Source of the DNA: CAZJYI01 sp964550025
Lineage (GTDB): Bacteria; Verrucomicrobiota; Kiritimatiellia; UBA8416; CAYOBW01
Assembly: GCA_964550025.1 (NCBI GenBank)
Contig: CAZJYI010000070.1
Span: forward strand, 1 to 54,985
Length of the DNA: 54,985 nt
Direction of reading: 5' to 3'
How positions within the stretch are numbered: the first letter of the stretch is position 1; each line of letters opens with the position of its first letter. Positions 16,721-25,868 of this stretch are shown in pieces. The notes beneath the pieces were generated by a model, which did not search any database, was not told the DNA's origin, and was given only the letters and a program-made list of their open reading frames with translations. The position numbers and the translations under genes are program-made.

Positions 16721-17700
16721 GCCCGTTACTCGTGCCCATGACCATTACCGTCATTATCCCCGTCTACAACGGCGCGTCTTTCGTCGGCGCCTGTATCGAA
16801 AGCGTCCTGGCCCAATCCCGCCCGGCCGACGAGATTATCGTGGTCAACGACGGATCGACCGACGGCACGGCCGACATCCTCTCCGGTTTCGCGACTCGCG
16901 TGCGCGTGCTGGAACAGCCCAACCGCGGTCGCTCGGCGTCGCGCAATCGCGCCATCAGGGAGGCGAAGGGAGACTACATTGCATTCCTGGACGCCGACGA
17001 CACGTTTCTCCCGTCACACCTGGAAACACTGGCGGCCGCCGCTTCGGACACGGGGAGCGAGATCGTCCACGCGGATATCGAGCTTCCCTATCTCACGGAA
17101 CGGGAAGCAGCGGCGGCGCGGCGGCGGCGTGCCGCGAACCAGCCCTTCGACCAGTTCTACCGCTTCCAGATCGCGATCCAGTCCGCCATGGTCAAACGCC
17201 GGTGGTTCGTCGACCACGACCTGTCGTTCCCCGAGGAGCTCGAAATCGCGGAAGACGCTTTCTTTTTCTGGACCGCCGTTCTCTGCGGTGCGCGGCTCAC
17301 GTTCGTCCCCGAGGCGGGGACGCGCATCGGGGTGCACGACGCCAACACGACGCGCGATTACGCCCATAGCTACAACAAGGCCCTGCTGGCGTACGAACGC
17401 CTGGAACGGTTCATCCGCGAACGGGATCTTGACGTCCCGCGAGCGGCCTTGCGCGCCATCCGCCGCGGGGCCACGCACTGCAGGATGTTCCACAACCTGA
17501 TCAGGCTGTACGAACACCCGGGGCCGGAAGCACGGCGTGCTCTCAGGCACCTGCTCTTCGGGAGGGACATTTCGGCGGCCGATCGTTGCAGGTGTGCCGT
17601 CGCACAACTGTGGCCCCGCTTTCCCGGGGCACGCGGAAAGCTTCTTGTCGGCGCGCTTTTTGGCTATACTGTGATGCGAATGGAACGGCCCGGAGGGTAA
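16717..17700 (+). CDS. Glycosyltransferase family 2
   Basis: This is a GT-A fold enzyme. The N-terminal signature is ITVIIPVYNGASFVGACIES, with the nucleotide-binding EIIVVNDGSTDGT. The metal-binding DXD motif is in YIAFLDADDTFLPSH, and a probable catalytic-base region is ELEIAEDAFFFW. GTG 16717 overlaps the previous stop and gives 327 residues; ATG 16738 would give 320 and begins right at the first strand, so the start is ambiguous. Family GT2 supports an inverting transfer from a nucleotide sugar; donor and acceptor are not predictable. Confidence 0.88.
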   Translation: MSPLLVPMTITVIIPVYNGASFVGACIESVLAQSRPADEIIVVNDGSTDGTADILSGFATRVRVLEQPNRGRSASRNRAIREAKGDYIAFLDADDTFLPSHLETLAAAASDTGSEIVHADIELPYLTEREAAAARRRRAANQPFDQFYRFQIAIQSAMVKRRWFVDHDLSFPEELEIAEDAFFFWTAVLCGARLTFVPEAGTRIGVHDANTTRDYAHSYNKALLAYERLERFIRERDLDVPRAALRAIRRGATHCRMFHNLIRLYEHPGPEARRALRHLLFGRDISAADRCRCAVAQLWPRFPGARGKLLVGALFGYTVMRMERPGG

Positions 17701-17704
17701 TCAT

Positions 17705-18412
17705 ATGGACCCGACGCAACGTCTGCGCGCCTTCCTGGCGCGGGCAAAAGGACTGGACGATGCGAGCCCGTTGCGCGAATGGGGTCTGCGCGAGATGGTC
17801 CGGTCAGTGCTGTTGATCGCCGCCCGCCTGGGTCGCGGGGCCTCGTGGCGTGTACGGTTCCGCGCGTCGCGCGGCATGGTCCTGGCGGCCCCCGGTGTCC
17901 GCATTTTCTACCCGCGCCACCTGTCCGCGGGTCGCGGCCTGAATCTCGAAGAAGGCTGCGAGATCGTTGCTCTGTCGAAACGCGGGATTGTCTTTGGCGA
18001 GCGTTGCACCGTGGGTCGCTTTGCCAGTATCCGCCCGACAAACGTGTTGCTGGACGAGCCCGGCGAGGGCCTCAGCATGGGTGACCACTCCAACATCGGA
18101 CCCTATTCCTACGTCGGGTGCTCCGGCTACATTGAGATTGGGAGCAACGTCCTGATGGGCCCGCGCGTCAACCTGCTGTCGGAGAACCACCGTTTCGACA
18201 GGACCGATGTTCCCATGAAGGAGCAGGGCGTCAAACGCTCGTTCATCCGCATCGAAGACGATTGCTGGATTGGCGCGAACGTGACGATCCTCGCCGGCGT
18301 GACGGTCGGTGCCGGCGCCGTGATTGCCTCCGGCGCCGTCGTCAACCGGGACGTGCCGCCGTTCGCGGTCGTCGCGGGTGTCCCCGCCAAGATCATCCGA
18401 AGCCGGAAGTGA
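17705..18412 (+). CDS. Left-handed beta-helix (hexapeptide) acyltransferase, WcaF/VatD-like
   Basis: This 235-residue protein has an N-terminal helical region (about 1-50). Hexapeptide repeats follow from about residue 75, with a loop (SENHRFDRTDVPMKEQG) carrying the catalytic-type His. The C-terminal coil reads IRIEDDCWIGANVTILAGVTVGAGAVIASGAVV in successive repeats and ends VVAGVPAKIIRSRK. These enzymes O-acetylate sugars using acetyl-CoA and act as trimers. GGAGGG lies 8 nt before the ATG. In this locus it probably decorates the glycan. Confidence 0.9.
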   Translation: MDPTQRLRAFLARAKGLDDASPLREWGLREMVRSVLLIAARLGRGASWRVRFRASRGMVLAAPGVRIFYPRHLSAGRGLNLEEGCEIVALSKRGIVFGERCTVGRFASIRPTNVLLDEPGEGLSMGDHSNIGPYSYVGCSGYIEIGSNVLMGPRVNLLSENHRFDRTDVPMKEQGVKRSFIRIEDDCWIGANVTILAGVTVGAGAVIASGAVVNRDVPPFAVVAGVPAKIIRSRK

Positions 18413-18503
18413 ACGGGCGTTTCCCAGCCGTCAACTGCACCCAGCCCGTTGTGGGCGGGTTCCTCACCGCGGATATCGACGTTCAACCCTGGAAGACGAG
18501 CGA

Positions 18504-19856
18504 ATGAATCCTTCTGTCAGAGTTTCTTCCGCGGACTACGGCGCGCCTGATCGCCTGGTGTCCCTGGTCGCCGAACACCTCCCGGACCTGTCTCCGCGCT
18601 TGATCCTGGTCAAGCCCAACTGGGTGCGGCACGCGGTCAGCCCGAACTTTCCGATCGAGGCCCTGGTCACGGACACGCGGCTCATCGACGCCGTGGTGAC
18701 GGCCTGCCTTCGCAAGTATCCGGATGCGGAAACCGTCAGGGTGGGCGATGTGCCGCTGCAGGATTGCGACTGGGAGCGGTTGTCCACGCAGGCCGGGCTG
18801 GATGCGCTGGCCCGGAAGTTCGCCGGGCGCGCGGGCGGGCCGCGGGTAACCGTACGCGACTTGCGTCGCGAGCGGTTTCGGCTGGTCGACGGTTTCCTGC
18901 AGCGCTGTCCCCCTGGCGACTACGGCGATCCGCTCGGCTACCGGGAAGTGCGGTTGGGAACCGGCAGCTTCCTCGAACCCATCAGCGGGGAGCGGTCCCG
19001 CTTCCGCGTGTCGGACTACGAGGGGACCCTCACGTCCGACAGCCACAAGCCGGGCGAACACCGCTACCTTGTTGCCGCGAGCGTGCTCGAGGCCGACCTC
19101 GTTATCAACATGCCGAAGATGAAAACGCACCAGAAGGCCGGCATCACCGGCGCCCTGAAGAACCTCGTGGGCATCAACGGTCAGAAGGCGTACCTCGTGC
19201 ACTACCGCAAAGGTATGCCGCGCCGCGGGGGCGACGAGTTTGCCCCGGATACATCGTTGCCCGTTCGATTGCAGGTGCGCGTGCGCGAGGCGCTGCAGAA
19301 GCGATCGCCGTTCCTCTTCAAGATTCTCAGGATACCATGGCGCGTGTTGCGCCGGGGATGTGGTATACGGACCGAAGGAACGCGGGACAACCTGGAGAAG
19401 ACCTTCTACATGGCGGGCGGCGCCTGGCACGGCAACGACACCATATGGCGCATGATCTACGACCTCAACCGCATCGTGCGGTTCGCGTCAAAAGACGGTG
19501 CCGAGATCATGGACAAGCCCCAGCGCGAGTACCTGGCCGTCCTGGACGGTGTGGTCGGCGGCGAGGGCAACGGTCCGTTGCAGCCTTTGCCCGTGCCGTG
19601 CGGCATCCTGGCCTTCGCCCGCGACCCGTTTGCCCTCGACCACGTCATGGCCCGCCTCATGGGGCTCGACCCGGCGCGCATTCCGCAGCTCGCGCACCAC
19701 GGCGAGTTCGGTGGCGAATGGGGCGCGTTCGATGCGGCTGATATCACGGTCGAGCGCGACGGCACCACGCAGGCCCTCGCATCGCTGGACGCGCTGCACC
19801 CGTTTCTCCCGCCGCCCGGCTGGCGCGGGCACATCGAAGCACAGGTGAAACGATGA
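18504..19856 (+). CDS. DUF362 domain protein
   Basis: This 450-residue protein belongs to DUF362. The hallmark is KMKTHQKAGITGALKNLVGI near residue 210, preceded by VLEADLVINMP, and a C-terminal segment GVVGGEGNGPLQPLPVPCG. Unlike many DUF362 proteins it has no 4Fe-4S ferredoxin motif that I can see. The biochemical role of the family is not established. DUF362 proteins recur in surface-polysaccharide clusters. Here the gene overlaps the CapK-type gene by 4 nt (ATGA), which suggests a joint step. The ATG at 18504 is the first plausible start after the acyltransferase. Confidence 0.85.
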   Translation: MNPSVRVSSADYGAPDRLVSLVAEHLPDLSPRLILVKPNWVRHAVSPNFPIEALVTDTRLIDAVVTACLRKYPDAETVRVGDVPLQDCDWERLSTQAGLDALARKFAGRAGGPRVTVRDLRRERFRLVDGFLQRCPPGDYGDPLGYREVRLGTGSFLEPISGERSRFRVSDYEGTLTSDSHKPGEHRYLVAASVLEADLVINMPKMKTHQKAGITGALKNLVGINGQKAYLVHYRKGMPRRGGDEFAPDTSLPVRLQVRVREALQKRSPFLFKILRIPWRVLRRGCGIRTEGTRDNLEKTFYMAGGAWHGNDTIWRMIYDLNRIVRFASKDGAEIMDKPQREYLAVLDGVVGGEGNGPLQPLPVPCGILAFARDPFALDHVMARLMGLDPARIPQLAHHGEFGGEWGAFDAADITVERDGTTQALASLDALHPFLPPPGWRGHIEAQVKR

Positions 19857-21229
19857 GCGCTCTGCGCCGTCAGGTCTTCTTCGCGCTCAACCGCTTGATC
19901 GGGTCGCGTTGCGCCGACTGCTACCGGGAGATGTTCGAGTGGGAATGCCTGTCCCCCGACGAGCTGCAGCGCCGCCGGCAGGAACGGTTGCACTCCGTCC
20001 TGGCCTACGCTGCCGAAAGCGTTCCCTTCTATCGCGATCATGTGAGCGGCGGCGACGTCACGGAGCTCTCGCGGTTCCCCATCCTGACCCGTGACGACGT
20101 GCGCGGCTGTTTCTCGGAGCTCATGGATGCGAGCCTGCGCCGTGAGTACGACGGGGCCGCCCGCCGCAAGCGCTACTCCTGGGTGGAAACAAAGACGGGC
20201 GGATCGACCGGCACGCCGACCAGCGTGATCCACGACAGCGACTTCCGCGATTTCGACCGCGCCGCCCGGCTCTACGCCCAGGCGCTGTGCGGTTTCCCCT
20301 TCGGGACGCCCTACTTCCGGCTGTGGGGGTCCATGCGGGACGTCAACCGTATGCGGGATTCACGGCAACACCGTGCCATGGGGTGGTTGGCCGGGGAACA
20401 CCTGTTGAACGCTTTTCGTATGGAAGAACACCACATGCGTGACTACCTGGAGGCGATCAACCGTTCCCGGATCAATCACATGATGGCCTACGTCGACGCC
20501 GCCCACGCGCTGACCCGCTTTGCCGAACGCAACGGCATCGAGATGCGCCCCGTGCGCTCGCTCATGGCCTGTGCGGGCACGGTCACGGACGACGCGAGAG
20601 GGGCCATCGAGACCGTGTTCAAAACACGTGTATACAACAAGTACGGCTCGCGTGACGCGGGGGACATGGCCTGCGAATGCAGCGAGGGCGGTCTACACGT
20701 TTTCGCCAACCGCTTTCTCCTCGAGATCGTGGATGCGGCCGGCGTGGCGGCGGCGCCGGGAGAAACGGGGCGCATCCTCGTCACCGTGCTCGGCAACCGC
20801 CGGTTCCCACTGTTGCGCTACGAAATCGGCGACATGGGCGCCGTCGCGGCGGATCCCTGCTCCTGCGGCAGGTCGTTTCCTCTTCTGGCCGGTGTCCAGG
20901 GCCGGACGTCCGAATTCCTTACCAGCACGGAGGGCGGTTACGTTTCGCCCGTCTTCATTCGCCACCTGGTCGGCGTCGTTCACAACCCGGGCTGCGTGGA
21001 CCGCTTTCAGCTCATTCAGCACGACCCGCGCCGGTTCGAGCTCTTCCTGCGGGTCCGGCCGGATGTCCCGGACTCGACGGTCGACGATGTCAAGGAGCCG
21101 CTGCTTCGCGACCTCCGCACCGCGCTTGGCAACGACGCCGCGATTGACGTCCAGCGGACACCGACCATCGAGACCAGCGCCAGCGGCAAGTTCCTTTATT
21201 GCATTAACCGTACATTGCAGACCAAGTAG
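19853..21229 (+). CDS. CapK/PaaK-like adenylate-forming enzyme
   Basis: This 458-residue protein of the phenylacetate-CoA ligase (PaaK)/CapK family contains the AMP-binding loop TKTGGSTGTPTSVIHD and the downstream VYNKYGSRDAGDMACECSEGG and LLRYEIGDMG motifs of the ANL superfamily. CapK-type members are common in capsule and EPS clusters and are thought to activate an acyl group for transfer to a sugar or lipid. The substrate is unknown. It overlaps DUF362 upstream and is 2 nt from the heparinase-like gene downstream, so the three form a tight block. A cluster of Cys near residues 270 and 337 may bind metal. Confidence 0.85.
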   Translation: MSALRRQVFFALNRLIGSRCADCYREMFEWECLSPDELQRRRQERLHSVLAYAAESVPFYRDHVSGGDVTELSRFPILTRDDVRGCFSELMDASLRREYDGAARRKRYSWVETKTGGSTGTPTSVIHDSDFRDFDRAARLYAQALCGFPFGTPYFRLWGSMRDVNRMRDSRQHRAMGWLAGEHLLNAFRMEEHHMRDYLEAINRSRINHMMAYVDAAHALTRFAERNGIEMRPVRSLMACAGTVTDDARGAIETVFKTRVYNKYGSRDAGDMACECSEGGLHVFANRFLLEIVDAAGVAAAPGETGRILVTVLGNRRFPLLRYEIGDMGAVAADPCSCGRSFPLLAGVQGRTSEFLTSTEGGYVSPVFIRHLVGVVHNPGCVDRFQLIQHDPRRFELFLRVRPDVPDSTVDDVKEPLLRDLRTALGNDAAIDVQRTPTIETSASGKFLYCINRTLQTK

Positions 21230-21231
21230 TG

Positions 21232-23121
21232 ATGAACCTGTCCCGGATCTGTCAGCGTGTGCGCCTTGCGCGAATTCTCGGCGCAGCCCGTCTGGATGGC
21301 TTGCGCCGGGAGCGGCGCCTGCGGGCGCTCGCCCCCCTTCGGGACCTCGGTACGTCTTCGGATTTCCGCTCAGCGTTCGCGGAGGCGCCCGCCTGGAGCG
21401 GCGCGGCCCAGGTCGAGTCGAATGAGGGCTGTTCCCGCGTGTTGGAGGGCGCCCGAGACAGCATGCGTCACAACCTGACGCTGTATCGCAAGACCTATGC
21501 GTTGGGACCCGAGATTGACTGGCAGCGGGACCCTGAATCCGACATCCGCTTTGGCCCCCGTACCAGGGGTGACCTTGGTGCCGGTCAGGGCGACATCAAG
21601 AAGGTGTGGCAACTCTCGTGTGGACACCACCTGCTCGATGTAGCGCTCGCCTACGCCCTGTCACGGGACGCGGTCTTCGCCGACTTTGTGCTTGCGGAGC
21701 TCGTTGCCTGGATCGACGCGAACGGCAGCGAGGACGGTGTCAACTGGTGGAGTGCAACCGAAGTCTCCCTGCGCATGGCCATATGGGTCCTGGCCCTGTA
21801 TCTGGTACGCGACCACGTGGAACGCCGGCCGCTCGAGGTGCAGGAGACAATACTGGAAAGCCTGGTACGGCATATCCGGTTTGTCGCCGGGCATCTCGAG
21901 CACGGTGGTGTCCGAACAAACCACTATACCGCCAACGTGGCCTCTCTCTACGCGGCGACGTGCCTGCTGGGGGGCTTGCCCGGCGCCGAACGTGTGCGGC
22001 TGTTCGCGCGCGATGCGTTGGAGGAAGAGATCCTGACGCAGACCGGTGCGGACGGAGTTCAGTTCGAGTTCAGCGCACACTACCACCGGTTCGTGACAGA
22101 GCTGTTCTGCGCTCCCTACGGCCTGGCGCGAATGTGCGGGAACAGCGACTTCAGCGACGCCTACGGGGCGCGGCTTTCGGAGATGCTGGCGGTGTTGGAG
22201 ACGCTGGCCAACGCGACGGGCGTGCTGCCCCAAATCGGCGACAACGACTCTGAAGCACTCTACTGCATCGGCCTGCGCCACGGAACACGGCCGCGGGACA
22301 TTCGCCCGTTCCTGCGTGGCGCCCGTACGCTTCTGCAGTCCGACACGGCAACATTGAGTGTGCCGGGGACGGTCTTGTCGCTCATGGGCCTTTACCCCAC
22401 GGAAGATCGTGCAGCACGCTCTCGCTGCTCGTCCGATGCCCCGCGGTGGACCGAGTTGCGCTCCTGCGGTTGGTACGTGTACAGAGCCATGCCGCTCGAG
22501 TTGATCGCCGTTGCGGGCAAAGTCGGTTCCCGCGGTATTGGAGCGCATGACCATTGCCATGCGGCGGAGCTCCTTGTTTCGGTCGGTGGCGTCGAGTTCA
22601 TCGTTGACGCCGGTACCGGCTGCTACACGGCCGATCCGGGCACGCGGAATCGATTGCGCAGTGCACGCTCGCACAGTTGCCCGTATGCCGGCGGGGAACC
22701 GGGAAACTGGAAGAACGGCGTCGACGGCCTGTTCTACTTTCGCGGCGTATGGCGGAGTCAGGCGCGGGTCGTCGGTCAGGAGACACTGCGCATGTCGTGC
22801 CGGTTTCGGGGCTTCCGCATTCTGCGTGAGATCAGCGTGACCCGCAATCGCGTGCTTGTCAGGGATTGCCTCAACCGGACCGCTGGCGACGCGTGGCACC
22901 AGTGGGTGCTCCATCCCGCCGTGAAGATCGTTGAGCATCTCGGCAACGGCTTCGTGCTCGAACGCGACGCTCAGCGATTGAGACTCGTTGCAGACGGAGC
23001 CGAGTGGCACCTGACGGACGTCCCGTACTCGGAGCACTTCGGCCACGTGGACGTGACCCGGGCTCTGCGCCTCATGCATCCGCCAAGGCGGACAACGACA
23101 CAGATAGAGGTCGCGTCATAG
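21232..23121 (+). CDS. Heparinase II/III-like polysaccharide lyase family protein
   Basis: This 629-residue protein has the two-domain layout of heparinase II/III and alginate lyases. An alpha/alpha toroid occupies about residues 100-400, with RTNHYTAN and SAHYHRF (candidate catalytic Asn, His and Tyr). A C-terminal beta-sandwich follows, with GIGAHDHCHAAELLVSVGG and VDAGTGCYT. I see no clear signal peptide. In biosynthetic loci such enzymes may trim or release the chain, or modify uronic acid residues made by the upstream dehydrogenase. The ATG at 21232 is preferred; GTG 21229 lies over the previous stop. A strong terminator follows at 23189. Confidence 0.85.
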   Translation: MNLSRICQRVRLARILGAARLDGLRRERRLRALAPLRDLGTSSDFRSAFAEAPAWSGAAQVESNEGCSRVLEGARDSMRHNLTLYRKTYALGPEIDWQRDPESDIRFGPRTRGDLGAGQGDIKKVWQLSCGHHLLDVALAYALSRDAVFADFVLAELVAWIDANGSEDGVNWWSATEVSLRMAIWVLALYLVRDHVERRPLEVQETILESLVRHIRFVAGHLEHGGVRTNHYTANVASLYAATCLLGGLPGAERVRLFARDALEEEILTQTGADGVQFEFSAHYHRFVTELFCAPYGLARMCGNSDFSDAYGARLSEMLAVLETLANATGVLPQIGDNDSEALYCIGLRHGTRPRDIRPFLRGARTLLQSDTATLSVPGTVLSLMGLYPTEDRAARSRCSSDAPRWTELRSCGWYVYRAMPLELIAVAGKVGSRGIGAHDHCHAAELLVSVGGVEFIVDAGTGCYTADPGTRNRLRSARSHSCPYAGGEPGNWKNGVDGLFYFRGVWRSQARVVGQETLRMSCRFRGFRILREISVTRNRVLVRDCLNRTAGDAWHQWVLHPAVKIVEHLGNGFVLERDAQRLRLVADGAEWHLTDVPYSEHFGHVDVTRALRLMHPPRRTTTQIEVAS

Positions 23122-23188
23122 AAGTTCGACGCACGACGGGATGGGCGCGATCCCGGAGCCCCGGCCGGCGTCAACTGCCCGCCGATAG

Positions 23189-23224
23189 GCAGGCAGGGCG
23201 CGCGCAGTGTCCTGCCTGCTTTTT
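23189..23224 (+). terminator. Rho-independent terminator after the heparinase-like gene
   Basis: A 9-bp perfect stem, GCAGGCAGG (23189-23197) with CCTGCCTGC (23211-23219), encloses a 13-nt loop and is followed by five T residues (23220-23224). It would end the transcript running from the first EPS genes. The remaining ~100 nt before the next gene holds no clear promoter, only a weak TATACG hexamer at 23255. Confidence 0.85.
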
Positions 23225-23323
23225 CGACTCGACGGATGAATCCGAGCCGGACAATATACGCGGCTGACAACGCAAACGGCATGGAGCCGTCCGGCATGGA
23301 CCGGCGCGCGCGTTATTGACACA

Positions 23324-24493
23324 ATGCGGATCCTCTACGCACACAACAATACGGACCTTTACGGGTCCAGCCGGTCGCTGTTGCGGCTCACATCGCGCCT
23401 TGTGGCCGACGGGCACGAGGTCCGCGTGCTGCTGCCGGGTGACGGCCCGCTGCTCCGGACCCTGGAACGCAGCGGTGTGAGCGTTTCGGTTGAGGATTCT
23501 CTCACTATCATCGATCGCCGTTCATGCCGCACGCCCCGAAGCGTCCTCAAGCTCATGGCCGGGCTGCCTCACTCCGTCCGCCGGGTGATGCGGGTAATCG
23601 ACGAGTTCGGTCCCGCACAGGCCCACACCAACACGTCGGTTGTCCTGTCTCTCGCCGTGGCTGCCCGGCGGCGGCGCATCCCGCACATCTGGCACATCCG
23701 GGAGTTTTACGGCGAGTTCCGCGCTTTCTGGTGGCTGTACCAGTGGTTCATGGCCAGGCATGCCGACAGGATCGTGTGCGTCTCCGCGGCCGTTGCCAGG
23801 CAGTTCAACATCTTCATCAGGCGCCGCCGGACGCGGGTTCTGCACAACGGTTTTCCCCTGGAGGAGTTCCAACCGGTGGTCAAGGAGCGTGTCGAGGCGT
23901 TCCGGACGCGCATCGGCGTGAGCGATGACAACGTCCTGGTGGGTGTTGTCGGCCGCGTCAAGCTCCGCCGCAAAGGGCAGGAGACGTTTGTGCGGGCAGC
24001 AGGGCTCCTGGCGCCCCGTCATCCCGATGTTCGGTTCCTCATTGTCGGCAGTCCGTACGCGGACAACGAAGCGCACGTCGATGAGCTCAAGCGGGTGGCG
24101 GAAGAAGACGGCGTGTTGGACCGCGTGATCTTCACGGGGGACATCGCTGACATCCGCCCGGCGTACGCCGCTCTGGAGATCGTGGTACTGTCGTCGGGGC
24201 AACCCGAGCCGTTTGGCGGCATCGTCATCGAAGCCATGGCCATGGGCAAACCGGTTGTCGGCACCCGTATCGGCGGCACCGTGGAGCAGATCGAGGACGG
24301 GCGGACGGGGCGGCTCGTGCCTCCCTCCGACCCGCGCGCCATGGCAAAGGCCATCGAGGAACTGCTCAGCAACCCCGATCAACGCCGCGCGATGGGAACG
24401 GCGGGACGGCAACGCTACCTGCGCCTGTTCGAGTTCGAGGCATTCTATCGCCGTATGCTGGCCCTGTACGGGATCGAGGGGGCCGGCAAGTGA
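23324..24493 (+). CDS. Glycosyltransferase family 4
   Basis: This 389-residue GT-B enzyme begins MRILYAHNNTDLYGSSRSLL, a typical glycine/serine acceptor-side loop. The inter-domain segment is RVLHNGFPLEEF. The donor domain has VGVVGRVKLRRKGQETFV, FLIVGS, and the retaining-GT4 E-x7-E site in PEPFGGIVIEAMAMGKPVV. It is the first gene after the terminator and so probably starts a second transcript that includes the next GT4 and the exosortase. I see no convincing Shine-Dalgarno sequence. Sugar specificity is unknown. Confidence 0.9.
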   Translation: MRILYAHNNTDLYGSSRSLLRLTSRLVADGHEVRVLLPGDGPLLRTLERSGVSVSVEDSLTIIDRRSCRTPRSVLKLMAGLPHSVRRVMRVIDEFGPAQAHTNTSVVLSLAVAARRRRIPHIWHIREFYGEFRAFWWLYQWFMARHADRIVCVSAAVARQFNIFIRRRRTRVLHNGFPLEEFQPVVKERVEAFRTRIGVSDDNVLVGVVGRVKLRRKGQETFVRAAGLLAPRHPDVRFLIVGSPYADNEAHVDELKRVAEEDGVLDRVIFTGDIADIRPAYAALEIVVLSSGQPEPFGGIVIEAMAMGKPVVGTRIGGTVEQIEDGRTGRLVPPSDPRAMAKAIEELLSNPDQRRAMGTAGRQRYLRLFEFEAFYRRMLALYGIEGAGK

Positions 24494-24521
24494 TGACCCG
24501 TGTGCGCGCATTCGCAATGCA

Positions 24522-24563
24522 GACCATCGGCCACAGGCCATAGTCCATGGTCCATAGTCCCCC
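24522..24563 (+). repeat. Heptamer array occupying the ribosome-binding region of a glycosyltransferase gene
   Basis: Six consecutive 7-bp units (GACCATC, GGCCACA, GGCCATA, GTCCATG, GTCCATA, GTCCCCC) run right up to the start codon at 24565. No Shine-Dalgarno sequence remains in this stretch. Confidence 0.7.
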
Positions 24564-24564
24564 C

Positions 24565-25710
24565 ATGAAAATCGCCCTCATAGGTTCGCGCGGAATCCCC
24601 GCCCGCTACAGCGGATTCGAGACGTTCTACGAGCAGTTGGGTGTCCGGCTCGCCGAGCGGGGGCACGCCGTTACGGTCTACAACCGTTCGCACTTTATCA
24701 AGGACGTTGGCCCGGAGTACCGCGGCGTGCGGATTGTCTCGCTACCCTCGATTCCGACCAAGCACCTGGACACGATCACCCACACGTTTCTGTCCACGTG
24801 CCACGCCCTCTTCAGCCGCTATGACGTCACCTACTACTGCATTGTGGGCAACAGCCCGCTTGTCTGGCTGCCGCGCCTCGTGGGTGCCCGCACGCTGTTG
24901 AACGTGGACGGCGAGGACTGGGCACGCGAAAAATGGGGCCGTTTTGCGCGCTGGTACCAGAAGCTCTGCGAGCGCATTGCCGCAAGAACGCCGCACGTGG
25001 TGATCGCCGACGCGCTTGCCGTTCGCGAACGTTATCGCAGCGTGTACGGCGTGGAATCGATTTTTGTTCCCTATGGCGCCAACGTACAGCGTGACGAGGG
25101 GCAGGATGTACTGGCGAAGTGGGGACTCGAACCGCGACGCTACGTCCTGTACGTAGGGCGGCTCGTGCCCGAGAACGCCGTGGATCTCCTGCTCGAGGCG
25201 TTTCGCCGCGTGGCGTCCGACATGAAACTGGTGATCATCGGCGACGCTCCCTACATGGACGCCTACAAGCAGCGGCTCCACGGCATGGGTGACGAGCGGG
25301 TGGTCTTCACGGGGTACGCATTCGAACACGACTACGCGCAGCTCAGCTCCCACGCCTACCTGTACGTGCAACCCTCCGCTATCGAAGGGACGCGCCCGGC
25401 CCTGCTCGACCAGATGGGATTCGGCAACTGCGTGTTGGTGCGGGGAAGCCGTGTGAACCGCGAAGTCGTGGCCGACTTCGGGTGCGTGTTCGATGCCGAT
25501 CGCCCCCTGGAAGGGCTGGCCGAATCCCTGCAACACCTGCTGGAGAGCCCCGACGAGGTCGCCGCCTACCGGGACCGGGTGACCGAGCGGATCCGCTCCT
25601 ACTACAACTGGACGTGGGTGACCGATTTCTACGAAGACATGTTCCACCGCCTCGTGCGCCGGGAACGCACGATTTCCTACGACCAATTCCTGGAACAACG
25701 TCAGGAATGA
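24565..25710 (+). CDS. DUF1972-type glycosyltransferase (rhamnosyltransferase-like, GT4)
   Basis: This 381-residue GT-B enzyme begins MKIALIGSRGIPARYSGFET, the signature of the DUF1972 N-terminal domain found in WchF/WbwZ-type rhamnosyl- and related transferases. The donor domain includes YVLYVGRLVPENAVDLLLEA and PSAIEGTRPALLDQMGFGN. Rhamnose transfer would fit the rmlA gene at 3584, but this is only an inference. An in-frame ATG at 24547 exists inside the repeat array, but the conserved start is at 24565. The C-terminal ~40 residues carry a family-typical YYNWTWVTDFYEDMF motif. Confidence 0.87.
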   Translation: MKIALIGSRGIPARYSGFETFYEQLGVRLAERGHAVTVYNRSHFIKDVGPEYRGVRIVSLPSIPTKHLDTITHTFLSTCHALFSRYDVTYYCIVGNSPLVWLPRLVGARTLLNVDGEDWAREKWGRFARWYQKLCERIAARTPHVVIADALAVRERYRSVYGVESIFVPYGANVQRDEGQDVLAKWGLEPRRYVLYVGRLVPENAVDLLLEAFRRVASDMKLVIIGDAPYMDAYKQRLHGMGDERVVFTGYAFEHDYAQLSSHAYLYVQPSAIEGTRPALLDQMGFGNCVLVRGSRVNREVVADFGCVFDADRPLEGLAESLQHLLESPDEVAAYRDRVTERIRSYYNWTWVTDFYEDMFHRLVRRERTISYDQFLEQRQE

Positions 25711-25773
25711 CATGACCCCGGGAATCTCGAATAGCACATTGCTGCATAGCCGCAGCCAAACGGGAGTGTTGGA

Positions 25774-25800
25774 CAGGATCAACAGGATCTACAGGATAGC
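25774..25800 (+). repeat. 9-bp-period array CAGGATCAA/CAGGATCTA/CAGGATAGC
   Basis: Three nonamers sharing CAGGAT lie in the 158-nt gap between the DUF1972 glycosyltransferase and the exosortase. Apart from a poorly spaced AAGAAGG before the exosortase, nothing else is visible in the gap. Confidence 0.65.
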
Positions 25801-25868
25801 CCTTCCCGTCCCGTACACCCTGCAAATCGTGTCAAGAAAACAAGAAGGTGGCGGGTTGTAGTTTGGAC

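Noticed and set aside
23316..23321. TTGACA as a -35 element for the glycosyltransferase at 23324
   Set aside because: It ends 2 nt before the start codon, so it cannot drive that gene; no matching -10 lies upstream of a later start.
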